Positions 1 through 13,800 of a stretch of DNA of 64,000 nt are shown piece by piece; the first letter of the stretch is position 1; each line of letters opens with the position of its first letter. Source of the stretch: Camarhynchus parvulus (taxonomy: Eukaryota; Chordata; Aves; Passeriformes; Thraupidae); assembly GCF_901933205.1 (NCBI RefSeq), contig NC_044572.1, forward strand, positions 31,196,001 through 31,260,000. Direction: 5' to 3'. Position numbers and translations under genes: made by a program. Under the pieces are notes generated by a model. That model was not told where the DNA came from. It saw only the letters and a program-made list of their open reading frames with translations, and did not search any database.

Positions 1-3000
1 TTTTGTTGATGCTCCACAAGCCTGTTTTGGGGAAAGTTTCCTTGTGCAAATTAACTTATGGCATCCACATGAAACCTGCAGTTTGGACAAACACAACACT
101 GAGTGCATGGGTGTGGAGGACCAGGCATAGGCATGTAGGATGTAGGTGTGTTTTGTCTCAAATATTCTGGCTGTTGTGACAGGAAAGTCGTGATCAGAAC
201 AGAGAGTCCCACAAAGGTGGGGCAGCACGTTGCTGAGCCAACTTCTTTTTCCATCTTGAGACTCACTCTTACTCTCCCCTGACTCCCTTCCTGGAGAGCT
301 CAGAAGGGCTGACTGCTCAGATGCAAATAATATGGCTGTGTGTGCCATGGAATGGGAGGAAAAATCAGTTTTACATGAGAGACTTGCACCAGAAAAGCTA
401 TGAAAGGAAGTGCATCAGTCCCTCTCACTCTTTCACTTTTTCCTCTCTTTTTCTTAGTCTCACTACTCCAGATCCAGACTATCCACATAGCAGGACCATC
501 ACGGGATCTAAGGACTGATGATCTTCTTGCTTCTCTTTCTCTTTTCCACCTTTATTTCTCTCCCCTCTTGCTTTGTCTTGACAAAGTTCAACTGTCATAT
601 TCTACCCTGTACATTGCACTCAAGTTTGTTTCGAAGTTCGGAAGTTTTTGAAGTGTGTTGTAAAAGTTAAGGGCTTGATAGAACACACTTTTGAGACTAA
701 AGACTGGGCTGGTTGCCAGAGCTAAGACAATTATACAACAAAGCCAAAGAGAGTTCCCTGACAAGTGGACTGGTGTCTTTGTTCAGCCTAATGGGAATTT
801 TTAACAAACATTGTTCTCTCTACCAAGTTGGTTGTGACAGTGGGAAAGAAAAAAAGCAAGCAGCTCCTCCATAGAGGCAAAATGCAATCAAAGAATCTCA
901 AACATGTATGGTGCTACACATAGTGCTACGTTGTGGGAGAGAAGCAGATTCTGATGGACTATTCTGGTTCCTTTTCTTACTCAAGTTGTTTGCCATCCCC
1001 TTAAAACATTATCCTTGTGCACATCCTGGAAACAGTCGCCAGGAGAAAAAGTGTATCATTAAAATAGAGTGGGGGCTTCATGCTGTGGGTACAACTCATG
1101 AAGGGCCATGTTCCAGCCCCAGCACACAGTGACAGTTTCCTTCTTGTGCAAGTGCCCTGTGTTCTCCTGACCGTGGCAACATACTCTTCTAGCAGATAGA
1201 CTGGCCTTTTATTTTCACTAGGGTTTCATTGCAGGTTTTTAGCTCTTGGGCTCTTCATGTAGTCCAGCTGTGTAGTCCTTCCAGGAGCAGCACAAACATG
1301 TGTTGTGATCCCATGCAAAGCTCGCTCTTCAGGTACAGCTGCCAAACCATCCTCCGTTCTGGCATGCCCTCCCCACTTTCCTTCTTCACATTGCTAGCAC
1401 AGGAGTGACTCATTAAATCTCAAACTTTTCTGTCAAGTATTAAGCCATTCCAGACATATTTCTTGAATGCAAGCAGCAATTCCCCTATGCCAGGACTTCC
1501 AAGGAAATCTGTCTGTAATGCTGCCCTGACTATCAGGGATGTGAATTACCACCGATCAGTGCCATATGCACTTCACCATGATGAGATATGAGACAATACT
1601 TAACACAGTGACATCCTTTTGCTACAGAGACACAGGAAGGTTTTTCCACAAGGAAAACCTTAGATTTAAGCAAAACTGTATCTTACCCTGTAATTTAGAA
1701 AATATCTACAGATTTAGGCTGCCTTTTGAGAAGGCCAGTCCAAGAGGAACTTAAAACAACTGGCAAGAATCCAGCATTTTTGAGGCTTCTTAGAAATGAG
1801 GCAGCAAAATCGCTGGTCACTTTTGAAAATGTTGCTGGAGATGCTTTGTTCCTTATGCACACATGTTCATATTTACAAAACAATGTTTATTCATACTGTG
1901 CCACACCTGTAAATGAGATTCATACTATTGCTTTTATTTTAGATATCACTAGCTCTTCATAATGAGAGAGATAATAATAGAATTATTATTATAATATAAT
2001 CAACTATGTCAAACATATTGTAACATGTAATAAATATATAGAGACCATAATACATGTAATATAAACCATAATAAATATATAGATGACTTATGCTTTGTTA
2101 TACAGTATACAGCCCATTGTATTGTACTGTATAACTTCTAGTATACACAGATCTATTCTCAGAACACAGATGAATAACAGCTAAATGCATATGTTCTCTG
2201 CTGATTGTTTGTTGGTTTTGTCTTTTCTAAATTGTTACAAAAAGCTAATGTTTAAAAAATGAAACAAAGAATCAAAAACCACAAAGCCCAGCATCAAAAT
2301 ATCAGCAGGGATGAAGAACCAAGACCTTCTCAAACTAAATTTTTCTCAGCTTCTCACCTGCAAAAGTCTAAAGAGACTAAATGACAATTTTGAATGTTTG
2401 TGTTGGAGAAAAAAAAATCTTCCTCAAGAACAAGACCCAGCCTTCCCAGTCAGATAAAAATTCACTGCTCTGCAGCCCCTTGAAGAAGGGAAGTGTTGAC
2501 AATTGTCACTATTTCACTCCAACTGAGTGTGTGTCTGCTGGACAGACCTCTGCCACCCTTCCTGTATGAATCCCACTTACCAAATCCAGCTGAAGTTGGG
2601 ACCAGGTGCAGATATAAAATTGTGTATGAGATCAGCATTGCTGTGATAACCATCATCAAAGGAGAAAAAAAAAAGAGTTTGAGCTGTCTTGAAGAAACAT
2701 TAATGAATTTCTAGTGAATAATTTTTACTGGGCAGAGGACCTAAGGTAGTGTGTAAAAAACAATCCTCATATTTAACACATTAGGAGAAAATATTAGTGT
2801 TATAGCCTGGCCATGTAGTTAATAATAAGCCAAATGAAAGGAAGTTATGGTAGGGATATTTTTCCACTTTCACCCTCTTGCTAAAAGTGTTGACACAGTT
2901 CTTTGAGTCAAATCTCAGTAGGGAGGAGATAAGGCTGTGATTATTAGCCCTCTGACTCCTAACCCTGCCCTGTTTAAGTAAAGTTAGATCTAGGCTGGAC

Positions 3001-3105
3001 CTGCAAACAAGGAGGCATTCATTGAGCTGAGCTTTCATTCTACTGGAGTATGTGTAGCTTGAGATATCTCACTGCATTCAGATTCCTGTGTGCTTGATTT
3101 TCATG
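1..3105. other. Intergenic, no gene recognised
   Basis: Unique AT-rich sequence. An A/T-rich stretch with diverged internal repetition lies at about 1968-2090. Short open frames here have no recognisable protein signature. Confidence 0.55.
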
Positions 3106-3111
3106 GTTACG

Positions 3112-3501
3112 TGTCACAGACATTTCTTTTATGAAAAATCCTCTCTTAGGATTTTCCTGCTGAAGCTGAGAAGTTCAGCAACCAGACATAAACAATAGGT
3201 TATCTGCTTCTGTGGAATGCAGCAGGTCAGTTCTGGATTGGCCCAGATTGAGTGTTTGGAGGTAATGGCCAATCCGGAACTGAGATCTCTCGGACACAGT
3301 CCGAGAGAGCAAGGTTTGTTATTCTTTCTTTACTTTCTATTCTTAGGTAGCTAGCAGCTTCTGGAAACTCTCCCTTTCTTTTTCTTTTTAGCATAGTTAA
3401 AATAGATGTTTATATCATAACTTAATAAATCAAGCCTTCTGATCATGGAGCCCATCTCGTCTCTTCCTTCACCCCGAAAACCTTGTGGCCAACCGGCGAC
3501 A
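3112..3501 (+). mobile_element. Solo LTR of an avian endogenous retrovirus, 6-bp target duplication
   Basis: 390 bp starting TGTCACAGAC and ending GGCGACA, flanked on both sides by GTTACG (3106-3111 and 3502-3507), a perfect 6-bp target-site duplication. An internal AATAAA (3424-3429) fits the R-region poly(A) signal. Two hairpins lie mid-element. No internal retroviral coding sequence is present, so this is the product of LTR-LTR recombination. A 6-bp duplication favours a class II (ERVK-like) element; that class call is inference. Confidence 0.85.
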
Positions 3502-3507
3502 GTTACG

Positions 3508-4530
3508 TATTAAGTCACTCCACTCCTTTCCCATTTATTTTTGGCTTCTTAAGCTTGGCTGCCTATGTCACTTGTTCTTGGGGAGCCCTTGGCCCTACAG
3601 GCATGAACTCCTGTCACAATTAAAGCTAATCTCTGATAGTTTTGATATGCCTGGGCCACCTTCCAGAGTCTGTTATGTTAATGCACAAAAGCAGTGATGA
3701 GGCAGGCAGGCTCATCTTTATGAGGGCATTATATTTGTCCCATCTATGGCTTATCTATTACAAAATATAACAGCCATGCCTGACCTCTTCCGAGGACACT
3801 TTATGGCAGTGTGCAAAGGTCATTCCCACTTACCATGAAGAGCCATGTTAATTGCCATGTTATCAAGTTCATAATTAAACTTTGTTAAAGGCAATCATCA
3901 GAGATGATTTTGTCTTCTTTCAGCTATGAATTCTTCTACAGCAGTAGTATTTGTGAGCTACTCTGACACAAATAATTCTCAATAATTAATTTCTCTCACA
4001 GCAGTCACCACCCAGGGGAAGATGCCAAATCTCTTTTTGTTCTGTCTCATTAGTCCCAAGTAATGAGCATGCAACTCTGATTCCTAAAACTTCAGGCAGG
4101 GAGGCAGCATCAGAAATAAACTACAAAAACTCAGCAACAAGTGTAGTTTTGGCCACGCTGCTTCGTGCTCATATCCAGATCTGCAGCTACTTGGTAATCT
4201 GTGCTCACTCAATTTTTCTCACCATCTACAGTTAAGGTAAACAGACTTTTTCCCCATTAGTAGTATTGTCATCCCATGTATCATTTTCCTCCTGTGTTTT
4301 CCAGTTGACTTTTCTAAGATTCATTTTCACTTTTAGTGAAATTAATATTTTACTTTAAAACTTTTCAGTAATATGTTGGCTTAAAGATCAGGACCCAAAC
4401 AGCAGTTACTACCTGCTTTCAGTACTGATACAGTGTCTTGGAGATGCAACAGTTCTCCAACTTCTTTCTAGTATTCCTGTTCTTCTAGAAACATTTCTGT
4501 TGCTGTGATTGCTGATTAATGTAATAATGT
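3508..4530. other. Intergenic, no gene recognised
   Basis: Unique sequence between the solo LTR and the microsatellite; nothing identifiable. Confidence 0.55.
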
Positions 4531-4714
4531 AATATAATATAATATAATATAATATAATATAATATAATATAATATAATATAATATAATATAATATAATAT
4601 AATATAATATAATATAATATAATATAATATAATATAATATAATATAATATAATATAATATAATATAATATAATATAATATAATATAATATAATATAATAT
4701 AATATAATATATAT
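4531..4714. repeat. Perfect (AATAT)36 pentanucleotide microsatellite
   Basis: 36 uninterrupted AATAT units (180 bp) from 4531 to 4710 with a short ATAT tail, preceded by an imperfect lead-in (TAATGTAATAATGT). The long open frame this creates on the minus strand is an artefact of the repeat. Confidence 0.97.
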
Positions 4715-4794
4715 GGTGAAGACACTACCTTCAGGATAGTCCTAGCTTGTAACTAGAGAACCCTTAATCATGGGAAATTATGCTCATTCTTAAA

Positions 4795-4875
4795 GATATA
4801 TATTTTTAATATATAAATATTATATATATATATATTTTTTTTATATATATTATATTTTTATTTATATATACATGT
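4795..4875. repeat. AT-rich low-complexity tract
   Basis: Mixed (TA)n and T runs just after the pentanucleotide array; together they make about 350 bp of nearly pure A/T. Confidence 0.9.
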
Positions 4876-7800
4876 ACATGGGAGATGTAGGATCTGGGCA
4901 AGATGTAAATGCTATAGAATAGGGGATGGTAATGTGAGTGAGCAGAAGGTGGTTTGGAGAGGCTTGTCAGGAAGACTAAATTTGGGAATATCATTCCTAA
5001 ACCAGAGCATTATTCCATACAGCTTTTATGGGAAGGGTTTATGGAAATACCTCTGTTCTGCTTGGGCATGACTCACCACAACGTCCCCACACTCAGATGA
5101 GTAATGTGAGAGCAGGGCTGCTATGGTCATCCAGGGGGAGCCCTGGTGCGGGGCAGATGTGTGCCAGCACATGCAGCTGTGTGAGCCAGGGGAGAAGAGA
5201 CCCTGCACCCTAGGAACTGTGTCACACCACATACAGAATGCCAAGGCTGTGTCAAGGCAGTGGCAGAGCAGTTTGAAAACTAGACCTTTTTGTGTAGGTA
5301 TGCTTAAAGACACCAGAGTGCTTCACTTTGGATTGGCACAAAACACTGTGTCATACAATTATGCAATGAGAAAATTAAGTTTTTTTATGAGATCTATGGA
5401 ATAGAAATGGAAACAGGGAACAAAGGAGCAAAGTTAACACAAATTTTATCACATCTGTTTTAGCACACCTCACTGTAGGAATGCCTGAGTGAATCCCTTA
5501 ATTTTCACCAAGAATCAAGTGAATTTAAAAAAATGTTTTGAATAAAGGTATACATACATTTTTGGACAAATGTTTGGAAAATGATAAAGTATTGAATGAA
5601 TGACAGACATTGCTATCACACAGCTATGCAGTCCCCTCTCTTACAATTCGTTTACAAATCATTGGGAGCTCCTCTGCCCAGATAGATATTTCACCCTGAT
5701 GCTGTAAATTCTAACTGGCCTCAGTAAATTAGCTAGACCCGACCATCATAACGCCAGTGCAGAGCAAATTTTGATGTTAGAGTAGCATTATGGGCTCGGT
5801 TTGTCTGTGGAGCCTTGGACCCGCTGCCATGTCACTAGCAAATAATGCATGTGCAGAAACAGGCTGAACAAAATTTTGCTCCCTGTAAATTTTGGCTGTG
5901 CAAGTTCTGAGGCAATTTTTAACTCAAAATTCCTTTTGTAAAATAAAATAGGCATAGAACCCTTCCCAGAATTTGCTGAGGTAAAACCAAAGACTTGGGA
6001 ACTCACGGTGACTTAACTGGTTATTCATTTACTTTTCTATTATCTTTTAATGTGTGGTGTTAATTTCTTTCTAAAAACTAGAGCAAAGGTTTTTGCTGAG
6101 TGTTTGTTGACAGGATCTGGGAACCAGCAGCATCAGACTGAATGCTGCTCCTTCCAGTTTTCTTTTGCTGGGAACAATGGAGTTGTGTTACTGAATTTTC
6201 TTTACTTCTATTAAAGAGGCACAAAGTTGCTCTGACCGAAATTCAGACTTTTCATGTTAGATGCAATTTGTGAAGCTGTATAAAATAAATCTGTTAACAC
6301 AGGGTAGGAAAAGAAAGTGATTAATTTTAGGGAGAGAAAATAAGGAAATTAGGGCAAGACAGCAATGGAGTTGTGAGAGGCAAGGCCAAGGAACAAGCAC
6401 TTGGCTGAGGGCAGCTGTGGGACGTGGCTTTGCTGGCAGTGAGCAGATATGTGCCTGCCTCAGGATGGATTAAATGCTGAGAGCAAGCAGATGTGCAACT
6501 TATCCTCATACCATTTATGCTTCTTGCAGATATTTCCACAGTTGAAGGTTGCTCTGTAGCTGGACTGGAAGAGCTGCTCTGCAAGCTCTCCTTCCCTGCT
6601 GTCACTGAATTTATGAGCAATAAAGGAAGATCCAGGCATTCATACCAGTCAGTACAGTCTGCTGTGCCTTAAAATGCACTTGAAGGTACCAAAGACAATG
6701 TTCAAAATGTGTCTGCTCCCAAGTACAAGGTGACTTTTTAAAATGTTCACCCCCCCGATGTCATCAGTCAATAGGCACTCGGGAAAAAAAACCAAACCAC
6801 AACAATCTGTTTTCATTAAGAGTTTTTCTTACACACCAGGTGCCTTATTCAACAATGAATTGACTCCCAGCCTTGCTCTCTAGAATGAGGTAACACGTTT
6901 TTGATAAGCTATTACAGACTGAATGCCAGTGATGGAACTCCTTTCCATTTGAATATCTCTGATCAGAAGCAGGTGTAAGATTTGCTTAAAGCCTACAAAT
7001 TGGTTTGGTCAGCAGAAAGCTGCATTTTTTCCATGCAAGAGAAGGATTGTTTTCAGTTTGGAAACCCTCTCCCAGTTGTGGGAGCTGCTCTAGCCATCTC
7101 TTCAATTAAGGGGAGCATATGAACTACACCTCACTGCTCCTGCCCAGCACCAGCATCTGCAGCTGTGCCCTCTCAGTAGAGGAAGGCACAGTCTACAGAC
7201 TATCCTTTGCTTTCAACGTCTGCATTTGTATTTTAAGTTCAATCAGCAGAGTCCAGAGCAATAATCAGGCTCCAAGACCTCAGTGATCCACAGCAAGGGT
7301 CCAAACCTCAGAGAGATAGCACAAGGCTTGGTCCTCTGGCTGTTCAGCTGCACAATTGGCTTTCTAACCAGCTTCATCAAAGAGAACAAGTCCTGCCATG
7401 GTTTGGAGGAGCTGGAATGCTTTGGGAAAATTCCAGGCTTCAAATACAGGCCACAGATATTTATTCAAGACAGAGGTATAAGTCATCAGGGTGAGTGATG
7501 AATTTAATTTGATTTTGTAATCCTGTTCATATTTTCAGTTCACAGTTTCTATTTATTGCAATGGGCTGAATGGATATAGAACACTAGAAATTCTGATTGA
7601 AAATGTGTTTGTTTTCTATACTTTCCCCAATATTTGGACAATTTTCCCCTCTTAGACCTTCCACCTTTTTTGCCATTTAACTTATCCATTACTTAACAAA
7701 AGCTACACCATTTCTTCATACACTCAGTATTATTTTTCAGTTAATTACTTTATCAGTTTTTACAGGCCAGAATTCAATCAATATGAAAATTTACTTACTT

Positions 7801-10800
7801 CTGGGCTTTACTTAATACTTCATCTGCCCATCTGGAGTTCTTAACTCAACATGGAAAATAAGGCTTCTATTATGGCCAAGCTTCTTTCTCCCCTTGCGCT
7901 TCTGGGGACCTCCTGCAGATCTGTGAGTTGGTATTAGACAAACTACTTTGAGCAAATGATAGCTTCTTTATTTACATACTTTCATACTGTAATGCCTAAT
8001 TAAACAGGCTGTGTTTTTCCCCCTCATTTAGTGGCGATCAGATCAGTAGCATGGAGTAATTATCTCAAGCTAAGCAAGGTATGACAGCCATCAGATATGG
8101 ATTTTGGTGGTTTGTTTATTTTCTGTCATTTAATGGACATTCAGAAGTGCAATAAAAAAACCTAAGAAGTGTGTATTTGGAACTATTCAAGTAACACAAA
8201 GATGAAGTGAAGCATCCCAAGCATTCTTTGCCTGCAATGGGAAATGCAAAACCTGACAAAACCACTCATTTGAAAAGGCAGCCCCAAGGAAGCTACCACA
8301 CCAACCACCAGCCATCACCCCAACGCTCTGCAGCTCTTCTCTCTGCACACCAGCAGCACTCCACTCCTCTTTCCTTCAGCTGTAAAGCCCTCCTCTTCCT
8401 GGCACAGGCTTTCTAGAGGGTTTCTGGTTTATGTGGTCTGCCTTTTTAAAAACTGCCCCAAAAATCATCTACAGAAATGTCAGTCCAAATATGACAAAGT
8501 ACTTATGAAATTTTCATGTATGCTCATTACTTAATAGAATGCTTTCCACTGTATTAACAACCTCAGCCTAATTAATTAATCACATAGGGCAGGGGATCCC
8601 CTAATACCTCAATTTCTGTCAGCTGGATCACTCTGCAGGTACAAGAAGGTTCAAGTAGGTTCAACAGTTTTTTCTCTGGTGTTGTAGGAGACATTGGGAT
8701 TTGGCTGAAATGTACTAGTCAGTGGACTTTAGAATCTTGTATCATTTAAATTGGGAAGGAAGACCTTCTTTTTCTTAGGAATATTCCATATTTTTCTGTT
8801 CCACTTCAATTAATGCTGCCACAAGGAAAAATCTCTCTGAAATAACTATTACCAAAATTTACCCTGAGCTGTAGTGAAAGCTGGAAAGCACTTGTAAATG
8901 GACATCATCAGGTTGAAAACAGAATCTACACTTCTCCAAAACAATTTTTCTTCAGAGAGTTAACTCTGCTTAGTGATTTAGAAATACTAAAACCAAAATT
9001 TTTCCAACAGTATTTTGGCTTTTTCACTTGCAGTCCCAGCTGCATCCCTCAGATTTGAGATAAGAAGATACAAAAAATAAACTTTGCTAAAAACAGAGCC
9101 AGCTTGAGCAAACCTCCAAAAATACTGGATACTAAGTTTGGTGCAAGCCTAAACACATTATTTTGTGTCATTCAGTTCCATTTTCTAACATTTGATTGGT
9201 GCATGAGAAGGGAATCACTATTTCACTAAGGGTAACAGCAGTAAATAGATTACTTTCAGGAAAAGCATAATCTGCTTTAACATTTCTGGGCCATTGGTTT
9301 TGATTTGTTTGGGGTTGGGCTTTTTCCCATTCCTTGGATATGAATATTTTTAATTAGTTTCCTGAAAATGTGCAGTGTGTCTGCAAGTTCTCTGAATTGG
9401 CCATCTTCCCATCACGTGACTTACACCATGGAGCCTGTTTTCCACATTTTTTATCTTCTTTCAGGTATTAAACATGTATAATAAATACAAAGTTAGAGAG
9501 CCTTATGATTTTTGCAGTGCCAGTGAGGTCTCATGTGATTAACCTGCTGAACAGAGCATGAAATACTAAGAAACAAATGTTCCACAAGACAGGAACTACA
9601 CACAGTAAATTAAGCCAACCATGGCTTAATGCTTTATATGAATGTTTGGTTCTACTTTTTTTCCCTGAGGGCAAATGAATATTTTATTATTTTTTGGTTG
9701 ATATATTGAAACAGATAAATACACTAATGCTGATTACTGGTAACAGCTTATGGAGAAAAATGAAGTAAACTGCATATAAGTTTCAAGCTTACCTAAAAAG
9801 CTGGGCAATTCTGTTTCATTTACATGTTAAGTCCACCTCATTTAATGCAGTAAAGTGGATCAGGAGGGGATTGAATTTCTAAGTAGCACTTCTGTTCAGA
9901 TCTGTCACAGTGCATCCAATAACTACTGGTACAAGTTACAGCTAAAGTCACTGTTGTCTGTAAGAATTTTGCTTTGGAGCATAAGATCCACCTGGAAAAG
10001 GATCTTGAGGCAGAAGAAAGTTTCTGACCAGCAGGGAAATACTCACCCAAACTTTGTGTGATGTAAAGTCAGCCTTGTGTTAAGTCAATTTGCAAACCTG
10101 CTCTGTTTAGGGCAGGATAACAATTTTGGGGAACAGCTTCCTCCACAAAGAAAAACAGGTCCTGGAGAATATTTTCGCTTCACATTAGACATTTTTCCTT
10201 TGGACAAAGATTCATACTGATCCCCTGTGCTTGGCCAGTGTTTGTGTCATAATATTTCTGCAAACTTGCTTCAGTTTTACTTGCATTACTCCAGTAAGCA
10301 AATGCATTAAGGAACGGCAGGTACACTGGAATTAATACATCTCCCTCTACATAAGATACCAATTGTCTAATCGATAAAAGTTACTAATTTTAGAAAGATC
10401 TCACTGCATTTTTCCTGCTTTCCCTTTGCTAAAGTATTTGTTGTATTCAAAGTTCATGTAACCCCACAGTAAAATCTGGTTCTAACAAACATTTTTCTGT
10501 GAGACCTGTGAAAACGCCTTCACAGTCTTCAGCTGTCTTCCTCTTCTTTATGCCTTTCATCATCCCATGTCCTATAAAAAGCAAATATTAAAGGACTGGT
10601 TCTTGCATGCCTCTGAAGAAAGAGCTGGAATAATTGAAATAGAATAATTGAAATAATATATTATATATATATATATGAAATGGAACAAAGGATATATCAG
10701 TATTTCATAGATTTTTTTTAAATATCTAAATTTTGTCAGGTGAAAATAATACACTTACCCTTGTTGATATTAATTTTTTTTTTCAGGAAGTTGCATACAT

Positions 10801-13800
10801 TTCAGAAATCCTATGTCTAAAAGCCCTGTCATTTAGAAGTTGTTTTGAAATTAAAGTAAACCTTACTGCCTTAGAGGTAAGATCTTGCCAGCCCAGACAC
10901 TGTAGATATAAATAAAATTAGCCATGGAGATAATTTAAGATAGAAATTTTAAAAATTTAAATGTCTTTTGGAAAATTCCAGATGAAGTGCCACTCTGATA
11001 GAAAAAATGTTTCAAATGTTATAAAGTAGATGTCAAATTTTACTAAAATCTCGTTCAGGGAAGAGAGGTCAGAAGGACAAATGGGAACTGATTTTTTTTA
11101 TTTTAAGCATGGAAGAAACAGATTTGTTGATCTCTTCTGGGGAAGCATGAAAAAATTTCTGCTTTCCTGGGCATGGTTTTCCCAGGTGCTGGAGGAAATG
11201 ATAGAAAAATCGTTTTTATTTTGTGTTTGGGATGCTGATTTCTTAAAGATAGACATGGCAGAAAATCAGTAACGCTTGATCATAAAGAAGTAAAAAATAA
11301 TTCTTTTTCTCACAGATAGTAAATTATACAACAAAAAACTTAAATTCTGTTGCAGGTGTTTTTATCAGAAATTAATTTACAATCTTCATTACATTTCTGC
11401 CCAAAAAAGCCACTCACACACTACCACTAAAGCTGGAAATATTCCATATTATACAGATTTTTTTTTTTTTTTATGAAATGGGTAGCAACTTTCCAATATC
11501 ATGCATGACCTTCCTGAATAAAGCATGATTCTGGTAAGAAAAAACCCCATCCTTATTTATGGGTAGCTTTAGATTTTTTTGTTTTGTTTTTGACAAGTTA
11601 GACCAATTTGAAATGTTGATCTCCCCAGCTCCCAAAGCATGTCACTTTGCCTGTAACCTGGCAAGACTATGTCTGTGGCAGCTAAAACTTCGGGCTCTGA
11701 TGGGCACAAATTTAGAAAAGTGCCTAAAAATTCTTGGAGAGAAAACAACTGAGACAATAGAAAAACATACCCCTGTAAATTTCTCATATCCCTCTGTCTT
11801 CTTTTGTACCCTTACATGCCCTGTTGTGATGTTACAGACTCCTGCTCCCAAGGAGGTGACTGGACCTTGCCTGGGCTGTCTTACCACACAAAAAATCCAA
11901 CACAATGTGGGGATTGTTCTTGGAGCTCTCTGCCTGCTGGCATACATTAACCTGGTACAATAAAAGATCTACTGAGCTGTACCCAGCAATGACTGGTTTC
12001 TAAATATTGATCTTTTGCACCAGGGTACCTCTTACATTCTGCACAGCAAAGTAGCTGAGCAGATTGCCTTCTGCCAGTGGTGTTTGCTTGCATTAACTAT
12101 TTAACAGGAGGAAGAGTAGTGTCCTGCTCATCACGGTGATGTGCATGGCGAGAGGCAGCTTCTCTGTACTGAAAGGTAAGCTGAAATTAATACCTCTCCC
12201 TTTCTGTCACATTGCATGAACATCAGGACCAGGTTCCTGGTTAATAACCTTTTATCTCTTTGAAAATATTAAATCTTAACCACCCTCTGATAAACAGTGA
12301 TAATGCATTTAGTAAAGGAGTTGTAAAGCAGATAAGGCAGTTAAGAAACTTGACTTAAATTTTCCCCTCTGGCTCAAGGGAATTTCCTGATCCCTGCATA
12401 AAAAATTGGTCTGTGGGTTGGTTCCAAGTTGGTTTAAGTAACCAACTTAAAGTGTGAGGGGCACTACAGCCCTTGAATAATTACAAACCATAAGTGATAA
12501 GAAGTAACAGGAACTGGTGTTTTTATTTCAATGTTTTCTGACCCATCCAACAAATCAGTAGTGCTTCCTGTGCATTTATGGACCCTTTGGTGACTGAAAG
12601 CATTTTATCTCTCTCTGACTGTGGTTATATTCAGTTATCTGCTTCCCACTGCATGAATCTCTGGTCTATTTGCTAGTCATTTGTTTCCAAAAGTTTTAAG
12701 CATAATTTACTTCTGATAACCCTCACACTAAATGGAGACCAGATTTAGTGACAAAGTTCAAGGTAAGAATTGATTGAACTGATCACTGATTATATCTCTT
12801 CTATAACACTCACAAGGGTCAAATGTCTCAACATTTCACTTGTCTCTTAGAAATTACGTTTTTACCACAACGTTTCAGATTTTAATGCCTGGTTTTGTAG
12901 CTGGAGCTCAGGGCTAACAGTCAGCCAGTCTTGGCTAGGTTTGCTTTACTATGATCAACTTAACTGATCATTTACTCAAATATGCTTCCATGTTTCCCTT
13001 TTTCTTTAATGAAAAGTAAAGGAGATAAAAGGTCTTGCTGTTTCACTAGGAAGCTGAAATCAAGTCAATGCTGTAATATTGTTCCAAAACATCCTTAGTC
13101 TCAGATGACAGCCACTATCAAACTCAAGGTATTACTAATTCAGGGCTCTTAAATAATAACTGCTCCAAGAATAAAATTGTTCCTGCTGTGAGGTGGTAAT
13201 GGATGAATCCTAAGCATGACCAGAGATGGGAGGGAAACATCTGGATTTTCCTTTGATGTCCTGGGATTCTTCATTTAGTTCTGCAAGTTCTTACAGAGCC
13301 AGGACTGGGACTTTGTTGCCTTTACTCACTGGCAGCACACAGAGCAGCAGCAGGGCACCGGTCCTTGGTGACCTGTGGGAGGCACGTGGCAGGGACGAGC
13401 ACAGCTGAGGGCCCAGGAGTGCCCAGGAGGGCTGGTGAGGCCAGTGGTGGAGGAAAGCAGGAGTTATTTAAGGTCAAGGACAGAGGGGAGAAAGAACAGC
13501 CCTGGGAAGCAGAGCAGGAGGTATCCTGTTTGCCACAGTGCCTTTCTATAGGGTTGCTTATTACTGTGTAGCGCGCAACAGAGGGCACGTCTTTTATAGT
13601 GGGAGCTAAACAGGAATGGCCTCAGCATAGCATTTCAAGTTTTTAATTACAATGCCCTTCACTTCTTTATCATGTGCTTCAGCAAGAGCCCTGCCTGTGA
13701 ATGCTGGCTGAGCAGGCTTGTACATGTGCGTGACCCTGCATACTGATAATTCACCAACTTCTTCAGCCGTTTCTCACGATCTTCCCCCCAGTGTATCCTT

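Noticed and set aside
4516..4725. 69-codon minus-strand frame of repeated YYIIL
   Set aside because: It is only the translation of the AATAT microsatellite.
11559..11963. 134-codon plus-strand frame
   Set aside because: No recognisable domain, ordinary composition, overlapping open frames on the other strand, no promoter or splice support.
13226..13588. GC-richer patch with open frames on both strands
   Set aside because: CpG content is low, with no TATA or splice framework and no protein signature; not enough for a gene or island.
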